The notes beneath the pieces are model-generated. The model had not been told where the DNA came from, ran no database searches, and was given only the letters and a program-made list of their open reading frames with translations. DNA of 64,000 nucleotides, from positions 2,046,001 to 2,110,000 of the forward strand of contig JASSKH010000037.1 in NCBI GenBank assembly GCA_031763025.1. The letters run 5' to 3'. This document shows positions 34,801-43,302 of this stretch, in pieces (the stretch's first letter is position 1; each line of letters starts with the position of its first letter). This DNA comes from Macrocystis pyrifera. Its lineage: Eukaryota; Sar; Phaeophyceae; Laminariales; Laminariaceae. Made by a program: the position numbers and the translations under genes.

Positions 34801-37800
34801 CCCACAACCCCGATCCCTATAATTAACCCCAACCTCTACCGCCTCCCCTATACGGAGTACCATGGTATACGAACGCTAACCCTGGGAAAGTGCTATACTG
34901 GTATGTTGATGCCGCTATGTGTGTGATAACGGTATCAGTACCTGGTATCATGCATGTGACACGTATGTCAGGTATCATGTGTATATACAAGATGCGTACC
35001 GGTACTAAAGTGCTTTCATACGTCGGTGTCATGGTTGATTTGGGCTAGTAAATAAGGGCAACGTACCACTTGTTCGACGCTATGGTTGACACATCCTGTG
35101 TGCGCGACGAGTAGAACGAACCCCATCCCCTAAGCCAATCATACCCAATCGGACAATGGTTACCGTTAGCCTCTTTGTCTCGAGCAAGGTGTACCTTAAC
35201 CATTTTCGGGAGTAAGTGGCAAACAAGCTAAACGATTACTGCTGTATTAAACCACACACCGGAATATCCTATTCAATACCAGCATTAATATCATACTACT
35301 GAATAATTACATCAACCGCACGACTTTCGGAGCGAACACATGAGAGTACCTGGCAACCAAGTAGACACTATCCTATATACCTGGTAGAGAGTATGCCACA
35401 CCAACATCACGTTTTTTTCTGGGTGGGGGTGATCACAACGATTATCCCATACCGATATTATACAAACGAACTTCCACATCAATATCATCTCCGTGTCTGG
35501 GGCGGAAACATCGTACCAGGTACGTACCAGCAGGTGTCGTACACTATTTTACGGGGGTCCATAGTTAATAGGACCTATGGTATACATAAAAACCTGTATA
35601 TTTCATTTTTTTTTATCAAGAACATTTGGTCCTATTTACTGTGGTCCCCCGCAATAGATGGCAGATATTATGTCGTTGCCCTTAAAAACATGTGATAACT
35701 GCTGCTCACCACCCCTACCACAAATACAGCAGTTCCCATATGTACGGATCGTTTACATACAAATACGAAGACACAAGTGTGCTTATATTTCCGGCCATAG
35801 TGGTACAGTGCAGTAGATAACCACGTTGTTAGAACCGATCCCACTCACGCTTCAGCAAAGATGTCAAGATATATATATATATATGCATGTCAAGCAAGGC
35901 AAATGGGGGCGCTGTCAAGCGTGTAGGGCCGAGCGTTTTAAACTGAAACCTACTGGTAGCATTTTGGTGTCTGTCGAGAGATGTCAAGGCAAAGTTCCTG
36001 TCTGTCAAGAGGTGCAAGTGCTGTCTCCTGACAAATCACTCGGAGCAAGACTGGGATCATTTTTGCGTTGACGAAACATTGGTGAAACGGTTATATCCTT
36101 TTTATCACTGCAAGTAGTATACCACACTATTTACGAGCAGTTTTCCCCCCCCAAAAAAAACGTGGGTGCCCCGCCATGCCGTCGGTCACTATCCAATACC
36201 ACGATTTCCTGGGTGAGTTCCCGAATAAACAACACAATTATTTAATGCTACCATGACCGAAAACATAAGCACCGTTTATACATTAATATGAAGATCAAGC
36301 GGTGCTTTGTTTATGCCGAGGGTTGTGCCTACTCTATGTATGATGCTTTGACCACCTTTTATGAACACCAGGTACTTATATATATTAATAGTAGTACAGC
36401 AGTACTAAAAAAAGCGCACCATGCCGTCGATGCCCGTGACCTCCGCCTCGAACGGTATCTCCGTCTGTCCTTCGGGGAACCGGCCGGCCCCCATGATGTT
36501 GATCGTCTCGTGGAGCAGCGCCAAAGGCTTGCGGGTCTCTCGGAACAAGCTCCTTCGCGACCCCCCGTCCGCCAAAGAGACATTTCCTTGCATGCTTCAT
36601 TTCAACCGATATCGTTGGGGACACGGCGTGCAAGCGCGCGGATATGGCAGAGAAACGCGGGTTTCCTTTCATACGTTTCATAAAAAAAAAAAACAATAGA
36701 ATATAGCCTGGTTGCCGGGTAGGAGCCCTAGGAATCTGCATGATTTAGCACATGCCTCCTACACAGCTTATGCCGGAGATGATCTACAGTAGGTGATCAA
36801 TTACGGGGGACCATACTAAATAGGACCTACGTTGCACACAAAAACCTATACGTTTCCACATTTTTACTAACAATATTTGGTCCTATTTACTGTGGTCCCC
36901 CGAAATAGATTATCTAGATGATCTAGATGATGTAGGTGACGTACATCGCGATCTGCCCGGAGTGTGAAAGGTTGCCACCACCGTATGTTGTGAGTCTGCC
37001 AGTAGTCTCAGTACCAGCACCAGTACCAGTACCAGTACCAGTACCAGTACCAGTACCAGTACCAGTACCAGTACCGGTACTAGTACTAGTACCAGTACCA
37101 GTACCTCAGACTACGTTCTGCGCGATTGTCTGAATACGCCCCCGGTACCTCGCTTTCGTCATTGGATAACAATTTAGGTCCAAAAATATAAATCAATCAA
37201 TTCGACGCTGTCATCCATATATGCAAGAAGGTACACGCAGGGTGCCGAAGCCCGCCTCAGAAGCGGTTCTCAGTAGGACGCGACTCACTCTTCATGCGAC
37301 TCGCCGAACAAGTCACGGCGTTTCGCGCTTGGTGCAACAAGCCACGCCTGCCTGGTCGGTGAAAACCGGCGTGCTCCGTCCCCCGGCATTATAGGGACGT
37401 GAGGGTCTACGATCATACGACTACGGCCATGCATGACAACGAGTACACCTCCCTACCCAACCCCGCTCCTACCGCACGGTAGAGACACGGCACGACACAG
37501 TATGCCATGCTCAAAGTTATGTACTGGTGTTGTAGCTTATTATAGTGTGACGACTACTGGTACTATTTTTTTTACCGTGCTTTGATGTAGAGTGAAAGCA
37601 CCACCGAACAATAACTTATTTGGGAACTGCCGCATCTACCAGTCTCATCAAATAAATATCAAGGCATAGTTTGATCGCCACAATTAATGGGTACCAAAGC
37701 CACCTACCCCGTGTACCATTTTCGATCAGACTGACACGTTTTAGGAGGACAAACTACTTGTAAGTAACGTAGAATATACAGGCACCCGCCATTTTCCATC

Positions 37801-40800
37801 AGACTGATACGTTTTAGAGGGACAAACAATTTATGCTTGAAATTAATGTAGAATTTACTTCAGCACAACAGACAGCGCGCACATGAAGGCCAAAACCGAA
37901 AAAAAAAAAACCCAGCCAATACATAGCTACTTAGGCACCTGATGTTGATGGCCTTGCAGTCCCATGCCTCGGGCGTGTTGATCACGAGGGTTCCCTCTAA
38001 CACGTCCTGAGCGGCCCCCAAGCAAGGTAAACGGCGCAATCAAGCAAGGTCAACGGTATTATCGAAACCAAGGCGCAGCGGTAAGGGAGTCGCACGTTAG
38101 CGCTGAGGGTATGCAACGGGCCGGCACGCAAATAGGTCACGGGGTGGCAGTTTAGGCCTGTGGCGGACGGCAGCCAAGGTTTTACTGTATTAATATTTGT
38201 TGGTTTTGTAGTATTACAGGGGACCATATTAAATAGGACCAAATATTGTTAATAAAAATAGGGGAATGTATAGGTTTTTGTGTGTACCGTAGGTCCTATT
38301 CACTATGGCTCCCTGTAATAGTGTGAGTCGAACATTTTCTCGTACACCAAATAACTACCTTAGGGGGATAGCTCTATATCCCTATTAATAGTCTATCAGT
38401 CGGGTGTCGACTTGGATCAGGCCGAGAGACGTCCCTCATGATATCTTCATTAGTGTCGGACGCCTTGTGCGACTTTTTTACAGTTTTACATCGAAAAGTG
38501 TCTCGCACCAGCAACAGCAGCAGCACTGGGACTGCTGTGTCTTACACCAGGAACAGCAGCAGCACCACTGGGACTGCTGTAACTATAGAGCTAAGCTGCT
38601 GCCTGTTGTCCACAACGAACGAATACCGTATGTATGTACGCATCCGTCGACTTTTCGGACTACGCGGTATGAAAATGGCACTATGATGTACCAGGTGCCA
38701 GGTACATGATACCACAGCAAATTGCATGTGCTGTACCGTCGTGCTGTATGAGGTGAAAGCATAGACCCCGTATAGCCGTTGGGCCCATGGTCCCGTCTAG
38801 TGCACTCGGTCGTAGAGACCGTGATGACCCTGCGGGTGTTCTTGACGAGTCAGTCAGTACAAGTAGGATTGAAACAATAAATAAGGGACGTGATTATCGG
38901 AGAGTTTTGTTCCAGAATTTCCAAGTTTTTTTTTTCAGCAACTTTGGTATGCCTGCAGATTTTCCGGATTTTTTCTTCCAAAGATGTGCAATTCAACTTT
39001 CCTGATATTTGTTCTCTGTTAAGTTTCACAAATCGTGACAGAACGCCTCCGTCCCTTAAAACAAATTTCCAAGGTTGTGTTCTGTAGGGTACATACAAAA
39101 CCATACCCGTGGTATTTACGTATTACCCTACAAAGAACTTGTCTGTAAGTTTGGTACGATATTCATACCCGTACCCGGAACTTCTGGGATTTCTGTATGA
39201 CATTCATACCCGTACCAGAAATTTCTGTAAGTGCTGTACGCCCGTGCCACAATACCCGGGGTACGGGTACAACACCCGATACCCGTACCCGGCCATTTGT
39301 GTAGGGTGAATACCCCGAGCATGGGGTAAATACCGGGGTATATACCCCGGGGTATATACCCGGTACCCGACACTTTGTAAAATACCGGGGTACGGGTACG
39401 GGTACTGGTACAACATTCATGTACCCGCCCGGGACTTCTGTGGGTTTCGTACGACTTCCACGCATCACCCAGAATTTCTGTGAGTCATCTAAGACTTCCA
39501 TACCCGTACCCGGAACTTCTGTGAGACTTCCATAGCCTTAGGCTGTTTCCTATGCAGATTTTGACCCGATCGCATTTTCAGCTGTGAAGTTCGCAAATCG
39601 AAGCAGTCTTTTACTATGCGAAAAATCGGATCTATTGTGCGTGCAGAGATTCGAGCAAACGCCGAGACCAACTGCTGTTGTCGTGGTCTAGCGCCGCAAA
39701 GAGACGCGCCGAGTGCGCTGCACTGCGCGTAGGACCCAAGCGTCCGAGCGCACGCTGACTACCTCTGGTCTGGCGGTGAAGAGGCGTACCAAGTGCGCTA
39801 GAGCCAACCTCTGCCTTGGTATTTCGTATTTTGACACAATGTGAAATAGTCTAGAAGTACGTATCCATGAAGAGGTGCGCGCCGAGTGCGCTTCTCTTGG
39901 TCTCTAGGCCCGAGCCCGCGCCGGTCGACTGTAATCTGGCCACAGAGAGACGCGCCGCCCGCCGACTGCGCGTCGGGCGCGAAGCAACGTCGTTATACCG
40001 CTGTGTCACCATCCAACTCATTGATCGTTCTGCTGCCGTCCGCTAGCGTGGATGACATCTGAATTTAGAGACCATGACATCGTTCGATTTGAACATCCGG
40101 TGGCCCAAGTCGTCAGATTTTGGGTCATCCGATTCTCCAATTGGAAAAAAAAAAATCCGGTCGGATTTTGCACATTCGGACCGCATAAGCAAATGCGTTT
40201 ATTACGGGGATCGAAAAATACAAACCTACAGCTCGGAATCGAACCGCATTGGAAACAGCCTTACCCCGAACCCACAAACCCTGCAGAACATAACCTTGGC
40301 AAATTTACAAGTTTGTCCAAATTTGGAATTCTGGGAAGAAAAGCTCTCCGACATAACGGCCCTCCATAAATATGAGACTGCACACCTCGGACTTCGGACA
40401 GATCAATCGATTCCCACTCGATATGAATATGAAGATGATCTACAGTACAGTAGATGCTTCAGGGCAGATAGATCCTTACCACTACTCTGTACAGTACCGG
40501 GCATGATCTAGCTCATGTTGCCGAGTGGGAGCCCTGGTATCTGCATGATCTACAGCGGTAGGACATAGATATACTTACTTAGATCTCAATCTCTGAGTGT
40601 GCTCGGTTGGTACATCCCTTGCCTCTCAGAGCTCCCACTTGGGAATCGCCTCCGTTTATTTCTTGCCGGACCGTTCCAGCGAGTCTTTGTTTTCTCCATT
40701 TATTTCTCGTCGTACTTTTTCAGTCCTTCTTTCCTTTTTCTTCTTTCGTTTCGTGTGCGTGCGTGTACTCCGAGCACGGTTGCGCTGGCGAACCCGGCAC

Positions 40801-42126
40801 CGTCGCGAGTGTCAGCGGATGCTGGCGAGTAGAGGGGGGGTTGCAAGGAGCGCGGTCGCCGCTTTCGTGCCTAGGCGTCGCGTGTGCCTCGAAACACGAG
40901 GGATGCATCAATAGGCTCTGTCTTGCCTCCATTTGTGATTTTGGATAGAGTACGTACGAGTATTTAAGGGTCGTTCGGGATTGTAAGATAATACTCAAGC
41001 GGTGCTTATTTTTGCGACCGGGCTGAGAGTCACAAGAGGGAGGTACCCCGAATGAGCACCAACATTGTCGAGCTTGCGTCGAGGTCCACGGTGAGCACCG
41101 GGCTTCACGCGAGGCGGGCGACGGGGCTCACTGTGGAAGAGAGGGAGGGAAGCTTTACCCGGATTGAATCGGTGGCGAGATGGTCGCGAGAGGGGCGGGC
41201 GGCGTACGAGGCTGATATTCCCTACTGTACTCTAGGTTGGATCTTCTCTGTACAGATCCTGCACACCATCTGCTGGGATCTACATGATCCATCTGTAGAT
41301 GACCTGTCTGTAAATGATCTACCTGTAGGTGATATATCTGTAAATTATCTGCGATCTGTAGATGATCCATCTGTACATGATCTATCTGTAGTGCCGAATA
41401 ACACGCAAGACAACACACCCTTGGGATTCATTTTAGACCCGGTTTCCCCCAAAACATGCCTTCAAGGGGGCACACACTCAACGAAAATGGTGGCTTTGGA
41501 AAGATTTCGTCGAGAAGGTTGAATAGACGACGCGTCGCTTGGCGTATTCAGTACGCCCTTCCCGTGATCGAGACATCCCAGCTTTGAAAATCGTGCCAGC
41601 GGGGGTGTGTCATCTTGCGTATCAGGTATAGTAGGGTACGTCATCAGAGCAGGTACAGCAGTTGGTTGTTTCCTGGTTGTTTCCTGTCCTAGTACGTTAT
41701 GTTTGAGATTGGAGTTTTGCAAGCGTTCGAGGAATCTCCAATGCAATACGAAGAAGTTTTCGTCGAGACGGCAACGTGCGACAATGCAGCCCTGGCAGAA
41801 GGGGCCATCAGCACGCCTGCTGCACGTTTTCAAATCTAAATCATTGGCCAGAATGTCCCATAGGCAATGTCGCATACCGTGGGAACATGTGAACATGGTG
41901 TATGCAGCCATCTGGAGGCTGCCGTGCCTGCTGCTGTAGATTAACTGCTGTAGACAACAGATCAAGTGCAGTTTCGTAGATACGCTTGCGTCGTGTGAAT
42001 TGATCATGGTCGTTTGGCACCGACAGATGAAATACGATGTCGCGAAAAGCTTACATTGGGCCGGTATGTCCGGTCCTTACGCTTGAGGCGGATGTCCACC
42101 GTGCTCTCTCCCGAGCCTTGAAACAT
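27911..42126 (-). CDS. VPS26C: VPS26C (DSCR3), Retriever complex subunit, complete eight-exon gene
   Basis: Exons on the minus strand: 42126-42055, 38006-37939, 36594-36420, 34572-34533, 33879-33808, 32865-32657, 31504-31463 and 28141-27911. All junctions have GT donors and AG acceptors and stay in frame, giving 302 residues, close to the roughly 297 of animal VPS26C. Family hallmarks in order: an N-terminal DIRLKRKDRTYRP strand, GTLVINTPEAW, MQGNVSL, GAGRFPEGQTEIPFE, YSGVYLSIGYHISAKIERG, RPLTGEVVVEES, VQLVRVET, and a C-terminal EIQNLQIGDGDVCRGL with PIYMVLPRLF. The protein has an arrestin-like two-lobe fold. With VPS35L and VPS29 it forms Retriever, which works with the CCC complex to recycle membrane proteins from endosomes. 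Introns of 0.65-4 kb are full of transposons. The gene is head to head with TAF10. It is intact with no stops; I identified it from remembered family conservation, not by a search. Confidence 0.93.
28466..28869 (-). mobile_element. SINE-like element, longest copy 1
   Basis: On the minus strand it begins after a run of about 28 T with GGCGGTCACCACGGCTAGCG and ends CATGCATGATAAATGAGTAC followed by an 18-base C tail (G run at 28448-28465). It is about 400 bases with no protein frame. A tRNA-like head is not convincing: only a loose B-box-like GGTT..TCC is seen, in the opposite orientation. Confidence 0.8.
28912..29594 (-). pseudogene. LINE 3' fragment 1, reverse-transcriptase C-terminus, frameshifted
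   Basis: On the minus strand this encodes the end of a LINE ORF2-type protein in two frames, interrupted by a one-base deletion near 29240 relative to the sister copy. Downstream codons (YKEERDVLEEAMRQIDEC and on) match that copy. It ends in ATGAGTACGT and a C tail. It is 5'-truncated and dead. Confidence 0.8.
29634..30256 (-). pseudogene. LINE 3' fragment 2 with zinc-knuckle frame
   Basis: The minus-strand frame 29998-29639 begins MCPCGKAIESRTHIVGEC, a C-x-C-x8-H-x4-C knuckle typical of the extreme C-terminus of LINE reverse-transcriptase proteins. An acidic helical tail follows and a stop lies near the 3' end. The 3' terminus AACAAATGAGTACGC runs straight into a C tail (G run 29595-29633). 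The 5' end is truncated and fused to a SINE-like element. Confidence 0.85.
30257..30671 (-). mobile_element. SINE-like element, longest copy 2, joined to LINE
   Basis: On the minus strand it starts with about 23 T and GCGGTCACCACGGC and runs to CATGCATGATAA, where it joins LINE sequence TTTTGGGAGGTAC directly. The usual ATGAGTAC plus C tail is missing. The rest matches the copy at 28466 closely. Confidence 0.8.
30764..30797. repeat. 34-base G run
   Basis: An uninterrupted G homopolymer with no recognisable retroelement terminus beside it. It may be the remnant of an older C-tailed insertion. Length is uncertain because homopolymers assemble poorly. Confidence 0.7.
31463..31504 (-). CDS. VPS26C: VPS26C exon 7 (42 bp)
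   Basis: Fourteen codons, SLEVQLVRVETVEQ, with acceptor GGGCAG|TCG and donor GAGCAG|GTAGGA, phase 0 on both sides. A pyrimidine-rich tract of almost 390 bases lies about 55 bases upstream of the acceptor. Confidence 0.9.
31560..31946. repeat. Polypurine GGGA/G tract, 387 bp
   Basis: Almost pure GGGA, GGGGA and G runs on the plus strand, so a C/T tract on the VPS26C sense strand. Open frames of poly-Gly/Arg or poly-Pro are artefacts. It lies in intron 6, just upstream of the exon 7 acceptor. Confidence 0.92.
32262..32512 (+). mobile_element. Three stacked retroelement 3' ends, each with C tail
   Basis: LINE 3' end to 32328 (AACAAATAAGTACGC) then C run; SINE-like 3' end 32349-32420 (CATACAACGAGTAC) then 17 C; LINE 3' end 32440-32511 (CAACAAATGAGTACGCCC). 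All three share the terminal motif and are strongly 5'-truncated. They lie inside VPS26C intron 6, antisense to the gene. Confidence 0.8.
32657..32865 (-). CDS. VPS26C: VPS26C exon 6
   Basis: The 209-base exon has acceptor CGACAG|TC and donor ATCAAG|GTACGA. It includes PFELTHETL and RPLTGEVVVEE, the start of the second lobe. A long GAACC pentamer array lies just upstream of its acceptor. Confidence 0.92.
32910..33330. repeat. GGTTC pentanucleotide array
   Basis: Plus strand reads GGTTCGGTTCGG with GGTTT and GTTCT variants. The minus-strand frame of Asn-Arg-Thr-Glu-Pro repeats is an artefact of the pentamer. It sits immediately upstream of the VPS26C exon 6 acceptor. Confidence 0.9.
33512..33555. 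repeat. CAG-rich trinucleotide run
   Basis: CAGCAGCAGCAGCAACAGC and further CAG units, intronic in VPS26C on the opposite strand. No coding role is supported. Confidence 0.85.
33808..33879 (-). CDS. VPS26C: VPS26C exon 5
   Basis: A 72-base exon with acceptor CACCAG|GT and donor ATGG|GTAAGA. It encodes YHISAKIERGMMRKELFKK and then IEFM, the linker strand between the two lobes. Confidence 0.9.
33922..34310. mobile_element. Second stacked group of retroelement 3' ends
   Basis: LINE 3' end in minus orientation at 33929-33990 (GCGTATTCATTTGTTG) beside a G run at 33998-34017; SINE-like 3' end in plus orientation at 34097-34150 (CATACGACTAC, CATGCATGATATGAGGTAC) with C runs; LINE 3' end in plus orientation at 34228-34300 (GGCAACCATGAGTACGCC) with a C run. 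The orientations differ, so insertions came from both sides. Confidence 0.7.
34533..34572 (-). CDS. VPS26C: VPS26C exon 4 (40 bp)
   Basis: A small exon, PLLNSYSGVYLSI, with acceptor GTGTTCAG|CCA and donor ATAG|GTGAGC. It supplies the family's YHGVFVNI-like strand and bridges exons 3 and 5 in the right phase (0 to 1). Confidence 0.85.
35549..35654. mobile_element. TA-flanked MITE copy 6, VPS26C intron 3
   Basis: TTACGGGGGTCCATAG at the left and GTCCCCCGCAA at the right, TA on both sides. It is intronic and harmless to the reading frame. Confidence 0.85.
36420..36594 (-). CDS. VPS26C: VPS26C exon 3
   Basis: Codons 47-105, with acceptor AATGAAG|C and donor GGCATG|GTGCGC. The segment holds MQGNVSL and the strongly family-typical GRFPEGQTEIPFE. 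The acceptor has a weak pyrimidine tract. Confidence 0.93.
36801..36905. mobile_element. TA-flanked MITE copy 7, VPS26C intron 2
   Basis: TTACGGGGGACC at the left and GGTCCCCCGAAA at the right. It lies within a GATC-rich repeat on both sides, which it probably interrupted. Confidence 0.82.
37009..37110. repeat. CCAGTA hexamer array
   Basis: About 16 units of ACCAGT with a few CGGTACTAGT variants. Open frames of Val-Pro repeats here are artefacts. Confidence 0.92.
37196..37452 (+). mobile_element. SINE-like element, sense-strand copy
   Basis: It starts TCAATTCGACGCTGTC and passes AAGCGGTTCTCAGTA, GCGCTTGGTGCAA, GGTGAAAACCGG and CATACGACTACGGCC to CATGCATGACAACGAGTACAC, then a short C-rich end. 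It is intronic in VPS26C, opposite orientation. Confidence 0.78.
37939..38006 (-). CDS. VPS26C: VPS26C exon 2
   Basis: Codons 25-46 plus two bases, with acceptor GCTCAG|GAC and donor ATCAG|GTGCCT. It encodes DVLEGTLVINTPEAW and continues the N-terminal arrestin-like lobe. Confidence 0.92.
38214..38318. mobile_element. TA-flanked MITE copy 8, VPS26C intron 1
   Basis: TTACAGGGGACC at the left and CTCCCTGTAA at the right, flanked by TA. Its centre is reversed relative to copies 1-7, so it is inserted in the opposite orientation. Confidence 0.82.
38889..39075. mobile_element. Second MITE family, copy B, right end lost
   Basis: TTATCGGAGAGTTTTGTTCC at the left, the family core GTGACAGAACGCCTCCG, then AAATTTCCAAGG. 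The right inverted end is missing. Confidence 0.65.
39150..39540. repeat. Degenerate minisatellite, ACCCGTACCCGGAACTTCTG-type units
   Basis: Units of about 47 bases with TACCCGTACCCG and ACTTCTGTGAG alternate, with an inner block of ACCCCGGGGTATAT units near 39320-39375. Confidence 0.75.
40420..40570. repeat. GATC-rich dispersed repeat
   Basis: It holds TTCAGGGCAGATAGATC, GATCTAGCTCATGTTGCCG and GTGGGAGCCCTGG. Related copies lie at 36700-36790, 41225-41395, 49845-50045, 55540-55600 and 57495-57780. It has no protein frame and no clear termini. Confidence 0.6.
41225..41400. repeat. GATC-rich dispersed repeat with tandem 15-18 bp units
   Basis: GTACAGATCCTGCACA and then a run of GATCTACCTGTAG/GATCCATCTGTA units. 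The unit spacing is irregular. It matches the ends of the copies at 49980 and 57660. Confidence 0.6.
42055..42126 (-). CDS. VPS26C: VPS26C exon 1
   Basis: Codons 1-24, from ATG to AAT|GTAAGC, phase 0. It encodes the first beta strands, VDIRLKRKDRTYRPN. In-frame ATGs lie upstream, but this one gives the family's usual N-terminal length. Confidence 0.9.
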
Positions 42127-42493
42127 GGCAGCAGAGAAGCAGTAGCAGGAGAAGTACGAACAGCAGTGCAAATAGAAGAAAGGAGGGAGATGAGGGTTTC
42201 TAAGTTGTAAGTAGGCGTCTTTTCTATGGCTAGCCGGGGAGGACATAAAACTACACGAAGTCAGCTGAGGGCGGCCTGAAGGCTCAACTTCAAAGCCTAA
42301 GGTAGGGAAGAGGGATACCGTAAGTGACAACCGACTCAGCTACACCTTTTGAAGTGAGTCTTGCTTCCCTGTTCGTCAACGGAGAAGGACACCTGAAGAG
42401 GCGGGCAGCGGCAACAGCAACAACAGACAGCAGTAACAACGGCAGCGGCAACAAATACACCCCTCGTGTAGAACACCGGAGCATTGCCCTCTA
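42127..42493. promoter_or_regulatory. Shared divergent promoter region of VPS26C and TAF10
   Basis: Between the VPS26C start codon (42126, minus) and the first open TAF10-side frame (plus) there are about 360 bases without repeats from the window's families. A head-to-head arrangement of two housekeeping genes usually means a bidirectional promoter. I see no TATA box. The 5' UTRs of both genes must also lie here or in the first TAF10 exon, so the limits are inferred. Confidence 0.4.
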
Positions 42494-43078
42494 GGGGCAG
42501 CTCCAGGGAACACCGTAGCGCCCTCCGTCAGCAGGGTCCGGTCAGGGAATGCTCCAGCCAACCGCCGGTCAGCAAGGAATGGAAGCAGTGGCCGGAAGCG
42601 GGGGCCCCGCCGAGAGATACCACATCTCGCATCCCTCCACCGATACCAAAGACCGTTTGGCCCCCGAGTGCGGTTGGGCAAGCCCCGTTACCCGGTATAG
42701 GCAGCTCAGTATCACCACTGGCAGCAGTGCCGGCGGCGGCGGCGGCGGCGGCGGCGGCACCGGCGGTGGCGGCGGGGGTTGGAGCAGCAGGGGCAGCACA
42801 GGGGGTCTCGACGAACGCATCGGGGTCTGGGACAGTGGTAAATGGCGTGGTGCCGCCCGGCAATGCTCCGTCGAGCGCCGTCGTAGTCGGGCAGGGGATT
42901 GGGGCAACAGGGGGGAAAATCGATGTTCCTGCTGCTGCTGCAGTTCCGCCGGCTGCGGCTGCGTCTTCCGCGGCTACGCCATCTTCGAATTCTGCTGGTA
43001 CGAATGGAGGTGGACGGGGGGGCGGGGCAGCAGCGGTGGTGGGAGCCGGCAGCGACAGCGGCGGCTGGAAAGGATGGC

Positions 43079-43110
<32 letters not shown>

Positions 43111-43135
43111 CAAGGAGGAGCAGCCCAAGGGGTCT
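42470..43135 (+). other. Ala/Pro-rich open frame upstream of and overlapping TAF10 exon 1
   Basis: A stop-free frame of about 220 codons without any ATG shows Ala/Gly/Pro/Ser-rich, protein-like low complexity (PPGNAPSSAVVVGQGIGA), as in the N-termini of animal TAF10. It is in a different frame (+1) from the histone-fold exon. A possible acceptor CCCTCTAG|GGGCAG lies at its start. A third frame from ATG 42549 is also open. Which one is translated cannot be settled from sequence. Confidence 0.4.
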
Positions 43136-43302
43136 AGAAAGAGGGAGAGAAGCCTGACGCCTTTGGAGTCGAGGAAGAGGGCGAGGGAGATGCAGCTGAA
43201 GGATTTTTTGTTGGCAGTGAAGGAATACGGCTCTACGGTGCCCGGGGAGGCAACGAGGTTCCACTTGCAAAGGGGGGGTCTGGCAACCTCCAATAACCAA
43301 AT
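43004..43302 (+). CDS. TAF10: TAF10 exon 1 (minimal)
   Basis: From ATG to AACCAAAT|GTGAGT, phase 2. It encodes nine Gln, a basic linker and the first histone-fold helix. Codons after 43130 are certain; the 5' boundary is not. The run of nine CAG codons may vary in length. Confidence 0.75.

Noticed and set aside
41052-41220. Plus-strand frame starting ATGAGCACC with a GTGAGC donor-like site
   Set aside because: It looks slightly coding but has no recognisable domain and cannot be tied to TAF10. It sits in VPS26C intron 1 on the other strand.
41462-42007. 181-codon minus-strand frame next to VPS26C exon 1
   Set aside because: It lies in VPS26C intron 1, shows no family pattern and has unremarkable codon use. 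It is not needed for the VPS26C protein.
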